A DNA stretch of 64,000 nt, taken from the NCBI GenBank assembly GCA_050313995.1, contig JBNPMM010000002.1; one strand, written 5' to 3'. Shown one piece after another: positions 17,360 to 27,670 of the stretch. The notes under the pieces were generated by a model. The model did not search any database. It was given only the letters and a program-made list of their open reading frames with translations, and was not told where the DNA came from. Numbering within the stretch: position 1 is the first letter of the stretch; every line of letters begins with the position of its first letter. Made by a program: the position numbers and the translations under genes. Source of the stretch: JAUMWX01 sp023394215 (GTDB taxonomy: Bacteria > Bacillota > Clostridia > Tissierellales > Peptoniphilaceae).

Positions 17360-17404
17360 CAAATTCAAATTAAATAAAACTTATATGAGAATTTTATTTG
17401 TATA

Positions 17405-17434
17405 TTGACAAATACCTTATTTCAGATTTATTAT
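17405..17434 (+). promoter_or_regulatory. Promoter of the small membrane protein gene
   Basis: TTGACA at 17405-17410 and TATTAT at 17429-17434 with an 18-base spacer; a better TATAAT at 17434-17439 has too long a spacer. The coding start follows 39 bases after the -10 hexamer. Confidence 0.4.
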
Positions 17435-17472
17435 ATAATTAAATAATTGATATTTTTTTTACAGGAGGGCCT

Positions 17473-17646
17473 ATGAAATTTTTAGCGGCTGTATTACTCG
17501 GAATATTCACAATAAGCTTAATCTTAATTCAGGCAACCTTCGTCTATACGGCGAAAGCCTATCCTCAATTGATTTTCCTTATTGCTACCATATTTTGCTT
17601 TATAGTAACAGTGATTCTACTAATTATGTCAAAAGATGATAAATAA
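17473..17646 (+). CDS. Small membrane protein of unknown function (57 residues)
   Basis: 57 codons starting MKFLAAVLLGIF, with two hydrophobic segments (about residues 3-23 and 32-52) separated by YTAKAYPQ and a charged end SKDDK. A strong ribosome binding site AGGAGGG lies 6 bases before the ATG, a promoter-like sequence upstream and a clear terminator downstream, so it is a complete single-gene unit. I do not recognise a family. It is the only plus-strand gene between the divergent thi operon and the flavodoxin gene. Confidence 0.65.
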   Translation: MKFLAAVLLGIFTISLILIQATFVYTAKAYPQLIFLIATIFCFIVTVILLIMSKDDK

Positions 17647-17672
17647 CAATCCCCACATATTTAATTAACAAC

Positions 17673-17716
17673 AAAAGGTGATCCTGATGATTATACAATC
17701 AAAAGGGTCACCTTTT
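17673..17716 (+). terminator. Rho-independent terminator after small membrane protein
   Basis: Arms AAAAGGTGA and TCACCTTTT, extended by a CC/GG pair, with a T-rich end; 26 bases after the stop. The A-rich opposite arm allows use on the minus strand for flavodoxin too. Confidence 0.75.
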
Positions 17717-17758
17717 AATATAATTAGCTTTTATCTTTTTAAAAAGAGAATTTTTTAA

Positions 17759-18181
17759 TTATAAACTTGCTGCCAATTCTTTTAGCTTTGAAAGAGCCTC
17801 ATCATCCGGTTCAAGTTGAGCTATAAGGCCTTCGCCGCCAACAAGCTCAGCGCCTGCCGCCTTAACTCTATCAGCCCAATCTCTCATCCATTGACCGTCA
17901 CCCCAGTCATATGAACCGAATAAAAGAACTTTCTTACCTGATAAACCTGATTCTATATCAGCAAAAAAAGGTTCAAATTCAGCTTCTTCAAGAACTTCCA
18001 TTCCCATAGCCGGGCAACCCAATGCCAAAGCATCAAAAGCTAAAGCTTGACTTGCGTTTGTGTCTGCAACGTTTAATAATTCAACCTCATGTCCTGCCGC
18101 TTTAGCTCCTTCAGCTACTGCGTTAGCCATAGTTTCTGTGTTGCCTGTTTGGCTCCAATAAATTACTCCTATTTTACTCAT
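17759..18181 (-). CDS. Flavodoxin
   Basis: 140-residue short-chain flavodoxin, a cytoplasmic FMN electron carrier. The phosphate-binding loop SQTGNTETMA is at residues 9-18, and the FMN-stacking loops GCPAMGME and FGSYDWGDGQW are visible. The ATG at 18181 follows GGGAGGAT; a slightly longer in-frame start lacks a site. Single gene with its own promoter. Flavodoxins of this size are typical of clostridia and can replace ferredoxin under low iron. Confidence 0.93.
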   Translation of the reverse strand: MSKIGVIYWSQTGNTETMANAVAEGAKAAGHEVELLNVADTNASQALAFDALALGCPAMGMEVLEEAEFEPFFADIESGLSGKKVLLFGSYDWGDGQWMRDWADRVKAAGAELVGGEGLIAQLEPDDEALSKLKELAASL

Positions 18182-18229
18182 AGTATCCTCCCATATCATA
18201 TTATTAGTTCAATATAACTAACTATATAT

Positions 18230-18258
18230 AGTCTAAAACAATGATATGTATATGTCAA
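18230..18258 (-). promoter_or_regulatory. Sigma-70 type promoter of flavodoxin
   Basis: Minus strand TTGACA, 17-base spacer, TAGACT. The following TATATA-rich stretch and the imperfect palindrome TTAGTTATATTGAACTAA before the gene may hold an operator. Confidence 0.45.
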
Positions 18259-18304
18259 TACCCAAATAAAATTTTTATAACTTATCTTAATCAAACAAAC
18301 TTAA

Positions 18305-21300
18305 CTATCCTCTCTTTCTCCTCATTACCCTAAGCAAAATTAAGGAAATTACAGCTGTAAAAGCAAACAATAAATAGTACGATACTCTACTTAAATCTCC
18401 TGTCTTAGGTACTGTAGGTTTATCCGGTACAGGCGGTTTATTCGGCGTAGGCGGTTCGTCAGGTTTTGGAGGTTTGCCCGGAGTTGGAGGTTCATCAGGT
18501 TTTGGAGGTTTTGGAGGCTTAATGGTATTGATAATATCAAAACCGTCAATCTTGGAAATATAACCCTCCACATCTTCTTCCTCTATTGTATAGACTATCT
18601 CTTTTCCATTTCTATACTTATCCAAATCTTTAAACTCATACTTCCAACCGCTGTCTTTATCCACTGTTTTACGCTCTATTTCACGACCGTCCGCATATAA
18701 AATTATATTAATTTTTTCCGGCCTTATGCCTGCCTTATCATTATCATCCATCCATATTTTTTTGCCTGATATATCTATTTTTTGCTTGTTGTTTACTACA
18801 AGACTTACTGAAGTATTATCAGCATCCAAATCTATACTTATAGGTTCCGATAACAAACTGTAGCCTTCAGGTGCTTCAAGCTCTTTTAATAAATATCTTC
18901 CGAATTCCAAATCCCTGAACTCAAGCAGACCATAAGTGTTGGTTATACCTTCTGATAAAGGTCTTTCCGGACTTTCTTCCTTATAAAGAGCAAATTTAAC
19001 TCCTCCCAATACAAGATTTAGACCCTCATCATATTTTGAAACTATTATTCTTCCTTTTGCCGGAAGGTTTTCCTTATATCTTTCTATCATACCTGTGAAT
19101 GAAGATTTTTTACTTTCATCTTTAAGATAAATATCAACAGGAGTGTCATTTAGCTTATAGCCCCTTAAAGTCTTTCTTTCAATCAATTCATAATTGTTTT
19201 CTTGGCTAAATTTGAAATCTTTAAAATCTACAATGCCTTCCCCATTTGTTTGGAAGATGCCCCTGCTTTCTTTAGAATTCACTCCATATTCAAACAATTC
19301 AAATTCTACACCTGCCAAAGGTCTATAAACGGTAACCAAATCCTTGCCGACTACCCTGTATTTAAGATCCGGATTTGCCTTTATAAGACTGTTCGCTACT
19401 TCAAGAGAAATATTTTCCTGTATTGTATCTCCCTTTACCACCCTAACCGTAAACGGCTTATTTTCATAAGAATATGCAAATTTCTTAAGTATATAATTCT
19501 CCCTTATCTCATAATTAGGATCATTAATCATTAACTTGTTTGCATCTTCCTGTATAGTAAAGTTATATTCTACCTCAGATTTTATATATCCCTCAGGCGC
19601 CTTCACTTCCTTAAGAGTGTAACTTCCGCTGTCAAGATTTTCAAACCTTGCGAAAGCCTTTCCGTTTTCAAGTTTGCTGACGGTGGATACAAGCATATTT
19701 TCTCCCTTATATAGGGCAAACACAGCCCCTTCCAAGGCCTTACCTGTATCATCAAGTTTTTCTACTATTACTTCTCCTTTAATAGGCTTTTTAGGATTAG
19801 GAATATTTAAAGCATTTTGCCTGAATATATTACCCTTATCATCCACTATTTCAGCCTTTTCATTTATCTTAAATCGATAATTATTAGGATTATGATTAAA
19901 TATTTTATTATCCTTTTTTACCTCCGATAAACTATAAAGAGTATTCAGCTTAAGTCCTTTAACCAAGGTAAACCCATTTTTAGTTTCTTCTGTAGTAATC
20001 ACATTTGCAGGATTTTCAACCTCTTCAATCTTGAAACTATATCCGTCAAGCTTTTCTAAACCGTGATCGGTAAGTTGACTTATGTCCTTTCCTAAGTCGA
20101 AGTCGGCACTTACCCCAAGCTTATTTATAATTAGCTGTAAATCCTTATTTACCAAAGATTTTTCTCCGGTAAAATCAATTAGTGTATTATTTTTATCTAT
20201 CTTTACCTCTATAGGATCTATAGGCTTATATGAGGTTTTATTTTCAAGACCTATCTCAGTAAGCAGATACCTTCCCTCTATAAGATTTCCTATCGAAATA
20301 TCTCCCTTACTGTTTGTTAAAAAGTCTTTATTATATGAAGAGTTCCAACTATCAAGTCCCTTAAGGTTAAATTTTATATATGATAAATCTTTTCCGCTTT
20401 CATTTATCTTATGAATTTTTATGCTTCCATAAACCGGCTTAATATTTAAAAATTCCTTTCTTGCCGTTGCATCAGCAACTAAAATATTGAATCCCTTATC
20501 CTTGCTGTAAGATGCTTTAAAATCTTTATATTCAACAAGGATCTGTCCCTTTGAAAGCCTATAGCCTTCAGGTGCTGAAACTTCTCTTATAGTATAACTT
20601 TCTAAAATAGGAAGATTTTCAAATAATACCTTACCATCCGAATCGGATATAGCATAATATACATTGTTTTTAGAATCCCTGGCTTCGAATTTTGCACCCG
20701 GTATAGGTTTTTGAACGGCTGTATTTTCTACCAATTCATCCTGTCCCCACTTTGTAAAACTTATGCTTCCAAGCGGTGAAACAAGTTCATTATAAACCTT
20801 ATTAGGCTCTATAAACCTTATAGTTTGATTGTCCTTCCTTACAAAAGAATTCCACGCTTTTAAACCAGTTAAAGCATAGTCATTTGTAATATCATTTTTA
20901 GGGGCCGTCATAGGCACAATGATGTCCAATCTGTCTCCACCCTTAATGACAGTTCCCTTTTGCCCTATTATCCTTATAGCCCTTGTATTGGCTGCAGGAT
21001 TGTCCTGCCAATTAAGTTGACTGATTACCTTGTCTGCAGACTGCCTGTTATAATTTACAGGACTATCCGAGTTCCAATATTTAACAACATAACCCTCCGG
21101 TACTGTCACTTGCCTTGAAAGATCAAATTTATTTTCAAATTTGGATTCTCTTGCGTTACGTATACCGTTGCCTATATTTTCTTCCTGAATACTAAGATCT
21201 CCAACGTAAGGTAAGAAATCAACTATATCAATATCGGTCCTTTCGCTGTCAAGATTATTTATAAGAGTAAGCCTGTAATCTATTTTTGCTTCCGATTCGG

Positions 21301-24300
21301 TTGTCACCCCTGTAGGAAGCCATATACTGTCCTCCGCCTTTTTGATATACTTTCTGGCCACCATTTCTTTGACCTTTTGCATCCTGAAGCTCTTAGAATC
21401 TTTTAACCACTTTCTTCCGCTCGTATCATTAGGAGGGGCCTCAAAATTACCTACCTTCTCAACCTTTTCATTTTCAAAAGTAACAAACAAATCGTTGGTT
21501 ACAAAGCCCTCTTCCGTATCATAATCCACACTCGTCTTTATAGTAGCAATATGGTAAATCTTAGGATTTAACTCTTCAGCTTTAAATATCAAAGCATTTC
21601 TTCCGCTATCCTTATAGTTTCGGATAAATTCGTATTTTCCGCCGCTTTGCATAAATTCCAAGTTAGGAACTACCTCTTCTACTACAAGTCCTTTAGGAAG
21701 AAGGTCTATCATCTCAAAATGTTCAAGGCTCTCATTCATAACTTGCCCGTCATTAGGTTTCAGATACAAGTTATAATTTCCTTTTTCCCCTGCAAACACA
21801 GGTCTTGTTGTATCAGGATATGATTGAGTCTTTTCTATTTCCATCCTTGCTACAAAATCTCTAACTTGGACTTCAGCCCTTTCTCCCCATAGATAAGAGC
21901 CCTTTATATTATCCCATTCGGCAGAATACTTGCTTATCATTTTGCCTTTTGGACTTGTAAGATCTCCTCTTTCTCCAACCTTAATGTCGCTTCCCTTTTG
22001 GTACAAGTCACCTGCCATTAAAGCATAGTTATTAAAAATATTTTTATTTGAAAGTCCGGTAGAATCATAAACCGGATTTGAAGGTTCCCTAAGCTTGGTA
22101 TTTATATTGAATTCAAGTGCTGTAAAAACTTCATAATCCCTCGGCAATATTATGTGAACATAATCAATTTCTCTTGCTATCGCCTCATCAAATATTAGCT
22201 TATTCGCCTCATTCATTTGAATATTTTCTTCCTGTAGAATTGTATCCCTTTCAGGATCCATTGTCTGCCCTGTCTTCTTCATTGCAAGAACAGTTACATT
22301 TAAATTTCCTCCGGTATGATCATTTCTCGGGAAAGAAATTCCATGATAATAAAGTCTTTCATCCAAACCGTAATCGGTTATTGTTACATGCTTAAGGTCA
22401 CTCTTGCTCGCTAAAGATGAAACCCTAAGTAGGAAAGGTATAATTTTTTCCCTATCTTCCTTTGTATCATAGAAATACTTATTTATCCCGTCATCTCTCG
22501 GACCTATTGAATATTTTTCAAATCTTGGATCCCCGTCATAAACTATAGGAGCATACATACCGGTATAAATACTTATATCATCTTGAGCTTCCATATCGGC
22601 TTCTTTACTTCCTTTATCGTAAGGAATAAGTCTTACACTTGCCTCATTCTTTACATTGTAGCCGGATTTTAAATCAGGAAACTTCAAAATTAAACTGTCA
22701 AAATATTGTCCCGGACTTAAAGTTTTACCGAAACTCTTACTTTGCCTTAAAGTCTTGCCGTCAGCATCAAGAGTCCATGAAGGATTTAAATCCGCTTCAA
22801 AAACAGCCCTTCTTACTTCCTCTTCACCATTTTCATTTACAGCTATATATTCCGGCAAAATATCTGTTAGAACCCCTGATTCAACATACCTCTCAAGATT
22901 TGCCACAATAAAATCGAACCTTACAGGCAAGGCTTCCGTTACCTTATAATTTCTTGCCTGCCCCGGAAGTTGGTAATCAGTCAAAACCCCCATTAATCTC
23001 GGACCGTTACTTGCTGATGTAAGATTGCTGTAATCGTAGCCCGGAAGATTCAAAGGACTTGTCTTAAGCATATTAGGTTTATTGTAGTAACCCTCCAAAT
23101 TTATTGTTTTTGCTACCGAATAAACCTCCCCTGCATTTTCAAACAAATAATTAAGATCCATCCTATAATTGTCCGGAGTAATATATTTATTAAACTTCCA
23201 ATTTACAGGTATTTGTGCCTGATAACCGCCTTGAATAGTATTAAGATTTATTTCTAAAACCCCGTTTTTAGCGGTCCAATTTTTAATAGAAGTAGATGGA
23301 GGTATCAAAACGGACTTTTCATCAATATACTTAGGATCATAAAACACCTTAAGCTTACCTTGACTATATGATGTATCAATTCCGGTCAAATCTATATAAA
23401 GATTTGTAGTCATCATATGTCCTATATAGTACCTTTCTTTTTTAAGCCCTGTATTTTTGTCCGTTTCATTTTCCTGATAAATTTCTATACCCTTTGTCTG
23501 CTTGTCTCTGTAACCCGCATCTCTATAAACAAAGTCTATATTATTTATACTTCTGTTATCCTCTACCTTTACAATCTTATTATCTACCAAGTAACCAAAA
23601 ACGTTTATGGCCTCATAGGTTTTTTCCTGCAAAATATATTCGCTGAAAGGCTCTGAAATTTGCTTATTGTTTTCGTCCACATATCTTATATTTACCCTTG
23701 TAGGATTAATTACATGTTGACGGGTTGAAGATATATAGCCGTCTTCCAACTTATTAGGATTTTTATAATCATTTATAAAGACCATAACTTCCCTGTTAAG
23801 CCCGTTCTGATTTCTGTTGTTTCTGAACGCCGTAGGCTCTAAAGTAGTTAATTTATCACTAAAGTAAACCTGAGAAAGCTTATTGTTTCCGAATGCCCTA
23901 TGACCTATAATTTTAACTTCCTGTAAATTTAAACTGTCTATTAAGTTATTGCGGTCAGATCCGTCTCCGTCGAAACTTCTTCTTCTGACTTCCTGAACGG
24001 AAGGGATATTCAGATTTGATATTCTATTGCCTGCAAATGCCAAATCTTCAATTATTTGAACCTTAGGTAAATCAAGCTTATTAAGCGGCTTTGATGTGTA
24101 ACCTGTTATATTATTTTCCGGATATCCGCTATTTGCCGCACTTGCACTGTTTGCATTAGGGTTGGCAAAAGCCGCTAAACCTATCCTAATTGCATTAGGT
24201 AAAGAAAGTTCTGTTAAACTATGGTCTGAAAAAGCATTTCTACCTATAGTTTCAACTTTATCGGCACTAAGACTCGTTACAGGTGCTCCTGCGAATGCAT

Positions 24301-26860
24301 AATTTCCTATACTTATAGCTGACGGTATTTCCACCTTACTTATTTTATTACCGCTAAATGCTCTATCTCCTATATCTTCAAGATATGATAAATTTAGTTC
24401 CGTAAGTTTATTCTTCCCTAATGCCCATTCTCCAATCTTCTTCAAATTTGGAAAACTTTGGTTTATGTCAGTCAACTGATTGCCATAAAAAGCCGAATCT
24501 TTCAACTCTACAACATTCGGCCCCTTCACGGTCAAAACTCTCCAATCCTCAAAAGCTGAAGGGCCTACTATTTTAGCCCTCGAAGGAAGCTCTAAATTAT
24601 AGTTTTTAGCAACTATCTTCATCTGTCCCGCATTTGTAAAACCGGTGACCATATTAGGGTCATCCTGATCCCAGGTAAAATCTTCTTCTACCCATTCAGT
24701 GCCTGTATCAGGTATCTGATTAGGATTTATTATATAGTTCTCCCTATTAGGAACGTCATGGTTATTTGACCATATTACCAAGTAATTGCTTTTTCCGTTA
24801 GGATAAGCTTCCGAGCCGGGATTTCCCAAAAAGGCTCCACTTCCTATGGATTTAAGATTTGGAATATGTATCTCTTTTAATCCCAAATTCCTAAGTGCAT
24901 TGTTTCCTATGATCCTTAAATTATCAAACCTATCCTCTACAACAAGATCAGCACTCGGAGAAAAGATATCTGAACCGATCTTTTCAACTGTAGGTATAGA
25001 AATCTTCTTAAGAGGATTTCCTTTAAATCCTCTGTCGTCTATAAATTTAAGCTTAGGAAATACTTCACCGCTTACTTCACTTATAGCATTATTTAAGAAA
25101 GCTCCATTTCCGACCGTTTCCAAATTTGGTGTTATTATTTTACTTATTTTATCTCCGTAAAAAGCCACATAGCCTGCCTCTTTCAAGGCCGGCATTTCTA
25201 TTGATGTAAGATCTTTGTTTGAGCCGAATCCCAATACTTCTATTAATTCTACTTTCGGCAAGTCTTTTGCTTCAATACTTAAAATTTGATTAGTGGAGAA
25301 AGCATTTCCCCTAACATATTTCAAGTTAGGAAGATTCAACTTACTAAGCTTATTACTTTGGAACGCCTTACCTCCGGCATCTTCCAAGGCATTTAAAACA
25401 AGGCTTCCTATCTGATTTCCTGAAAAACCTCCTTTTGAATCATACTTACTTTGCTTGGATATACCTTCTATCTTCTTTATATTCCCTTCCATGCCGTCAA
25501 CTGTAGACATATAATCCGTAAGGGATATTAAAGACTTTGATCTGAACGATGTCCTGTTATCATCATTATCCGCCACAGTATCAATCACAGTCTGACCGTC
25601 ATTAGGATTTATATGAGGAAGGATTAATTCCTTTTGAGTCTCAACCTTGGTCAAGCCTTGGTCAGAAAATCCTACAACCTTATTTCCGTCATAAGTAAAG
25701 TCTCCCAAGACCCAACCCTTACCTATAGGGAAGTCGAACCAATCAGGTCCAACCCTCACCGCAAGTTCTTTTGTAGCTATATTTCCATATTTATCTTCAA
25801 CTTTGTAAACAAGCTTTACAGTACCTGAAATACTTGTATCTATACTTGCAGGCTCTACCGTAATCCTGTCGCTTATATCATTTCCGTCAAGGTCCTTAGC
25901 CTTCACAAAACTCAACAAAACAGCTGTAGATCCGTCCCCGCCATTTGCAATCACCGGTGCGTTTTTGATAAGTTCTATAGTAGGCCTGATTTTCAAATTT
26001 TTGTATTTAGCACTTATCTCATAACTCCTGCTGTCAGCCTTATACTTAATAAGGCTGTCCAGTCTTTCATAACCGTTTATTTTCGGAGGAATATATGTAG
26101 CTTCTTCATTCAAAAGTATGATACCGTCTATTTTGGTTAAGTCTCTACCCAAAACAATATCCGATATAATCTTCTCTTCAGTATCCTTATCTATAAAATG
26201 AACAGTTACTGTAACAGGGTTTACAACATGACCGAAACCTCCCGCCACAACTTCAGTTTTTATATTGGGATTTTCAGTGTTTATAAGTACGTATCTATCA
26301 TTATAAGAAAATACTCCCTTTCCCAAGTTTTCAAGATTATTCCCTATATTTAAACTTGTCAAATCATTATTTACAAATGCTTCGTCGGCAATGTTCACAA
26401 TCTGCCCGAAATTGATTGTAGAAAGCTTATTATTTGCAAAAGCCGACACCCCTATGTCTGTAACATTTTTAGTATTTAAATCCCTTAATTGATTATCTCT
26501 AAAGGCATAACTTCCTATCGTCTTCAACCTAAGCCCTATTTCAAGCCTGTTGATTGAATTGCCTGCAAAGGCATAATCTCCCACTTTAACAATGTTATCC
26601 CCTAAAACAAGGCTGTTAATTCCCTTTTGAAAAAATGCCCTGTCTTCAATTTCTACGACCGGTTTTCCATCAATTTCATCAGGAATAACCAAATCCTTAA
26701 GGCTAAAATCCTTTAGTCCGGTTATGACTATTTTGCCCCCTTCTTCCCTATATGAAAAGCTCTCAACCCCTTGAGCCATCGCTATAGGTCCTATATTGGA
26801 GAAAATCATCATAAGGGCTAAAAAAAATGAAATTGTTCTCTTAAAAAATTTCTTTGTCAT
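18305..26860 (-). CDS. Giant cell-wall-anchored surface protein (BspA-like LRR, MucBP and Cna_B/SpaA domains)
   Basis: 2851-residue secreted protein. Signal peptide at residues 1-30 (KRTISFFLALMMIFSN, ending near AMAQ). Leucine-rich BspA-like (LRR_5) blocks at about 50-200, 440-690 and 755-1030; MucBP-like modules near 215-285 and 1053-1115; an Ig-like module at 290-370. A long region from 1120 to 2030 resembles DUF11/stalk domains. Five or more SpaA/Cna_B repeats follow from 2030 to 2780, with the isopeptide Glu in EVSAPEGY, EVKAPEGY and ELEAPEGY, then a proline-rich wall-spanning stretch. It ends with sortase motif VPKTG (about 2817), a hydrophobic helix and RRKRG. ATG at 26860 follows AAAGGAGC. 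Likely an adhesin; ligand unknown. Confidence 0.9.
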   Translation of the reverse strand: MTKKFFKRTISFFLALMMIFSNIGPIAMAQGVESFSYREEGGKIVITGLKDFSLKDLVIPDEIDGKPVVEIEDRAFFQKGINSLVLGDNIVKVGDYAFAGNSINRLEIGLRLKTIGSYAFRDNQLRDLNTKNVTDIGVSAFANNKLSTINFGQIVNIADEAFVNNDLTSLNIGNNLENLGKGVFSYNDRYVLINTENPNIKTEVVAGGFGHVVNPVTVTVHFIDKDTEEKIISDIVLGRDLTKIDGIILLNEEATYIPPKINGYERLDSLIKYKADSRSYEISAKYKNLKIRPTIELIKNAPVIANGGDGSTAVLLSFVKAKDLDGNDISDRITVEPASIDTSISGTVKLVYKVEDKYGNIATKELAVRVGPDWFDFPIGKGWVLGDFTYDGNKVVGFSDQGLTKVETQKELILPHINPNDGQTVIDTVADNDDNRTSFRSKSLISLTDYMSTVDGMEGNIKKIEGISKQSKYDSKGGFSGNQIGSLVLNALEDAGGKAFQSNKLSKLNLPNLKYVRGNAFSTNQILSIEAKDLPKVELIEVLGFGSNKDLTSIEMPALKEAGYVAFYGDKISKIITPNLETVGNGAFLNNAISEVSGEVFPKLKFIDDRGFKGNPLKKISIPTVEKIGSDIFSPSADLVVEDRFDNLRIIGNNALRNLGLKEIHIPNLKSIGSGAFLGNPGSEAYPNGKSNYLVIWSNNHDVPNRENYIINPNQIPDTGTEWVEEDFTWDQDDPNMVTGFTNAGQMKIVAKNYNLELPSRAKIVGPSAFEDWRVLTVKGPNVVELKDSAFYGNQLTDINQSFPNLKKIGEWALGKNKLTELNLSYLEDIGDRAFSGNKISKVEIPSAISIGNYAFAGAPVTSLSADKVETIGRNAFSDHSLTELSLPNAIRIGLAAFANPNANSASAANSGYPENNITGYTSKPLNKLDLPKVQIIEDLAFAGNRISNLNIPSVQEVRRRSFDGDGSDRNNLIDSLNLQEVKIIGHRAFGNNKLSQVYFSDKLTTLEPTAFRNNRNQNGLNREVMVFINDYKNPNKLEDGYISSTRQHVINPTRVNIRYVDENNKQISEPFSEYILQEKTYEAINVFGYLVDNKIVKVEDNRSINNIDFVYRDAGYRDKQTKGIEIYQENETDKNTGLKKERYYIGHMMTTNLYIDLTGIDTSYSQGKLKVFYDPKYIDEKSVLIPPSTSIKNWTAKNGVLEINLNTIQGGYQAQIPVNWKFNKYITPDNYRMDLNYLFENAGEVYSVAKTINLEGYYNKPNMLKTSPLNLPGYDYSNLTSASNGPRLMGVLTDYQLPGQARNYKVTEALPVRFDFIVANLERYVESGVLTDILPEYIAVNENGEEEVRRAVFEADLNPSWTLDADGKTLRQSKSFGKTLSPGQYFDSLILKFPDLKSGYNVKNEASVRLIPYDKGSKEADMEAQDDISIYTGMYAPIVYDGDPRFEKYSIGPRDDGINKYFYDTKEDREKIIPFLLRVSSLASKSDLKHVTITDYGLDERLYYHGISFPRNDHTGGNLNVTVLAMKKTGQTMDPERDTILQEENIQMNEANKLIFDEAIAREIDYVHIILPRDYEVFTALEFNINTKLREPSNPVYDSTGLSNKNIFNNYALMAGDLYQKGSDIKVGERGDLTSPKGKMISKYSAEWDNIKGSYLWGERAEVQVRDFVARMEIEKTQSYPDTTRPVFAGEKGNYNLYLKPNDGQVMNESLEHFEMIDLLPKGLVVEEVVPNLEFMQSGGKYEFIRNYKDSGRNALIFKAEELNPKIYHIATIKTSVDYDTEEGFVTNDLFVTFENEKVEKVGNFEAPPNDTSGRKWLKDSKSFRMQKVKEMVARKYIKKAEDSIWLPTGVTTESEAKIDYRLTLINNLDSERTDIDIVDFLPYVGDLSIQEENIGNGIRNARESKFENKFDLSRQVTVPEGYVVKYWNSDSPVNYNRQSADKVISQLNWQDNPAANTRAIRIIGQKGTVIKGGDRLDIIVPMTAPKNDITNDYALTGLKAWNSFVRKDNQTIRFIEPNKVYNELVSPLGSISFTKWGQDELVENTAVQKPIPGAKFEARDSKNNVYYAISDSDGKVLFENLPILESYTIREVSAPEGYRLSKGQILVEYKDFKASYSKDKGFNILVADATARKEFLNIKPVYGSIKIHKINESGKDLSYIKFNLKGLDSWNSSYNKDFLTNSKGDISIGNLIEGRYLLTEIGLENKTSYKPIDPIEVKIDKNNTLIDFTGEKSLVNKDLQLIINKLGVSADFDLGKDISQLTDHGLEKLDGYSFKIEEVENPANVITTEETKNGFTLVKGLKLNTLYSLSEVKKDNKIFNHNPNNYRFKINEKAEIVDDKGNIFRQNALNIPNPKKPIKGEVIVEKLDDTGKALEGAVFALYKGENMLVSTVSKLENGKAFARFENLDSGSYTLKEVKAPEGYIKSEVEYNFTIQEDANKLMINDPNYEIRENYILKKFAYSYENKPFTVRVVKGDTIQENISLEVANSLIKANPDLKYRVVGKDLVTVYRPLAGVEFELFEYGVNSKESRGIFQTNGEGIVDFKDFKFSQENNYELIERKTLRGYKLNDTPVDIYLKDESKKSSFTGMIERYKENLPAKGRIIVSKYDEGLNLVLGGVKFALYKEESPERPLSEGITNTYGLLEFRDLEFGRYLLKELEAPEGYSLLSEPISIDLDADNTSVSLVVNNKQKIDISGKKIWMDDNDKAGIRPEKINIILYADGREIERKTVDKDSGWKYEFKDLDKYRNGKEIVYTIEEEDVEGYISKIDGFDIINTIKPPKPPKPDEPPTPGKPPKPDEPPTPNKPPVPDKPTVPKTGDLSRVSYYLLFAFTAVISLILLRVMRRKRG

Positions 26861-26932
26861 TTTTCCGCTCCTTTTGTCCAAAATATATCTATATTATACA
26901 AATTATTTTATCACAAACTCATTTAAAATAGC

Positions 26933-26957
26933 AAAAAAAGGGAGGGTTTCCCCTCCC
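26933..26957 (-). terminator. Rho-independent terminator of the acetoacetate operon
   Basis: Minus strand GGGAGGGGAAACCCTCCC followed by TTTTTTT, 32 bases after the CoA-transferase subunit B stop. Confidence 0.88.
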
Positions 26958-26989
26958 GAACCTATTAGTTATAAGATAATGGTAATTTT

Positions 26990-27670
26990 TTACAGCTCAA
27001 GCATTTCTCCCAAATCTTCAGCAATTATCAATTTAGGTTCTGTTGCTTCCTGAATTTCTTCTACTGAATAATCCTTGTTCTTTTTAGTCAATAAAAGCCC
27101 TTCTTTAGTGACTTTCATTACACCCATTTCTGTAACTATCCAGTCAACACAAGCCTTTCCTGTAAGCGGTAATGAACATTCCTTAAGAATCTTAAGTGCT
27201 CCCTTTTGTGTATGTTCCATCGCAACTATAACAAGTCCTGCACCTGTTACAAGGTCCATAGCTCCTCCCATACCCGGAACCATCTTGCCCGGTATCATAT
27301 AGTTTGCCAAATTTCCCTTTTCATCTACTTGAAGAGCTCCTAAAATAGTAGCCTTAAGGTGTCCTCCTCTTACTAAGCCGAATGACACTGATGAATCGAA
27401 AAAAGCACCTTCCGCAGTAATTGATGATGGAAGCCCTCCGGCATTTGCTACACATGGATCATATAGGGGATCATCTTCTCCCTTAGGTGAAGGTCCTATA
27501 CCAACAAAACCATTTTCAGAATGAAGAATCAAATTTGCCCCTTCCGGTAAAAAGTTAGGCACTCTTGTAGGAAGGCCTATACCTAAATTTACAAGTCCGC
27601 CATCTATTAGAGTTGCAACGTTTTTAGCAACAAAATCTTGCAATGTGTTTTTATCCATATCCTTAGCCAT
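26990..27670 (-). CDS. atoA: Acetoacetate/butyrate-type CoA-transferase subunit B
   Basis: 226-residue beta subunit of a class I CoA-transferase. The catalytic Glu lies in LHSENGFVGIGP (about residue 45); the glycine-rich PGKMVPGMGGAMDLV follows. It forms a heterodimer or tetramer with the adjacent subunit A and moves CoA between acyl-CoA and acetoacetate or a short fatty acid. The ATG at 27670 follows GGAGGTG inside the end of subunit A; the genes overlap by 8 bases. Exact acyl specificity (acetate, butyrate or other) is not readable. Confidence 0.92.
   Translation of the reverse strand: MAKDMDKNTLQDFVAKNVATLIDGGLVNLGIGLPTRVPNFLPEGANLILHSENGFVGIGPSPKGEDDPLYDPCVANAGGLPSSITAEGAFFDSSVSFGLVRGGHLKATILGALQVDEKGNLANYMIPGKMVPGMGGAMDLVTGAGLVIVAMEHTQKGALKILKECSLPLTGKACVDWIVTEMGVMKVTKEGLLLTKKNKDYSVEEIQEATEPKLIIAEDLGEMLEL

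Noticed and set aside
22174..23656. Several plus-strand open frames of 60-90 codons opposite the giant surface protein
   Set aside because: They mirror codon bias of the long minus-strand gene, lack ribosome binding sites and show no protein-like features.
18305..26860. Possible tandem DNA repeats or array in the LRR and SpaA parts of the surface gene
   Set aside because: The repetition is at protein level only; I could not find near-identical DNA units, so no repeat array is called.
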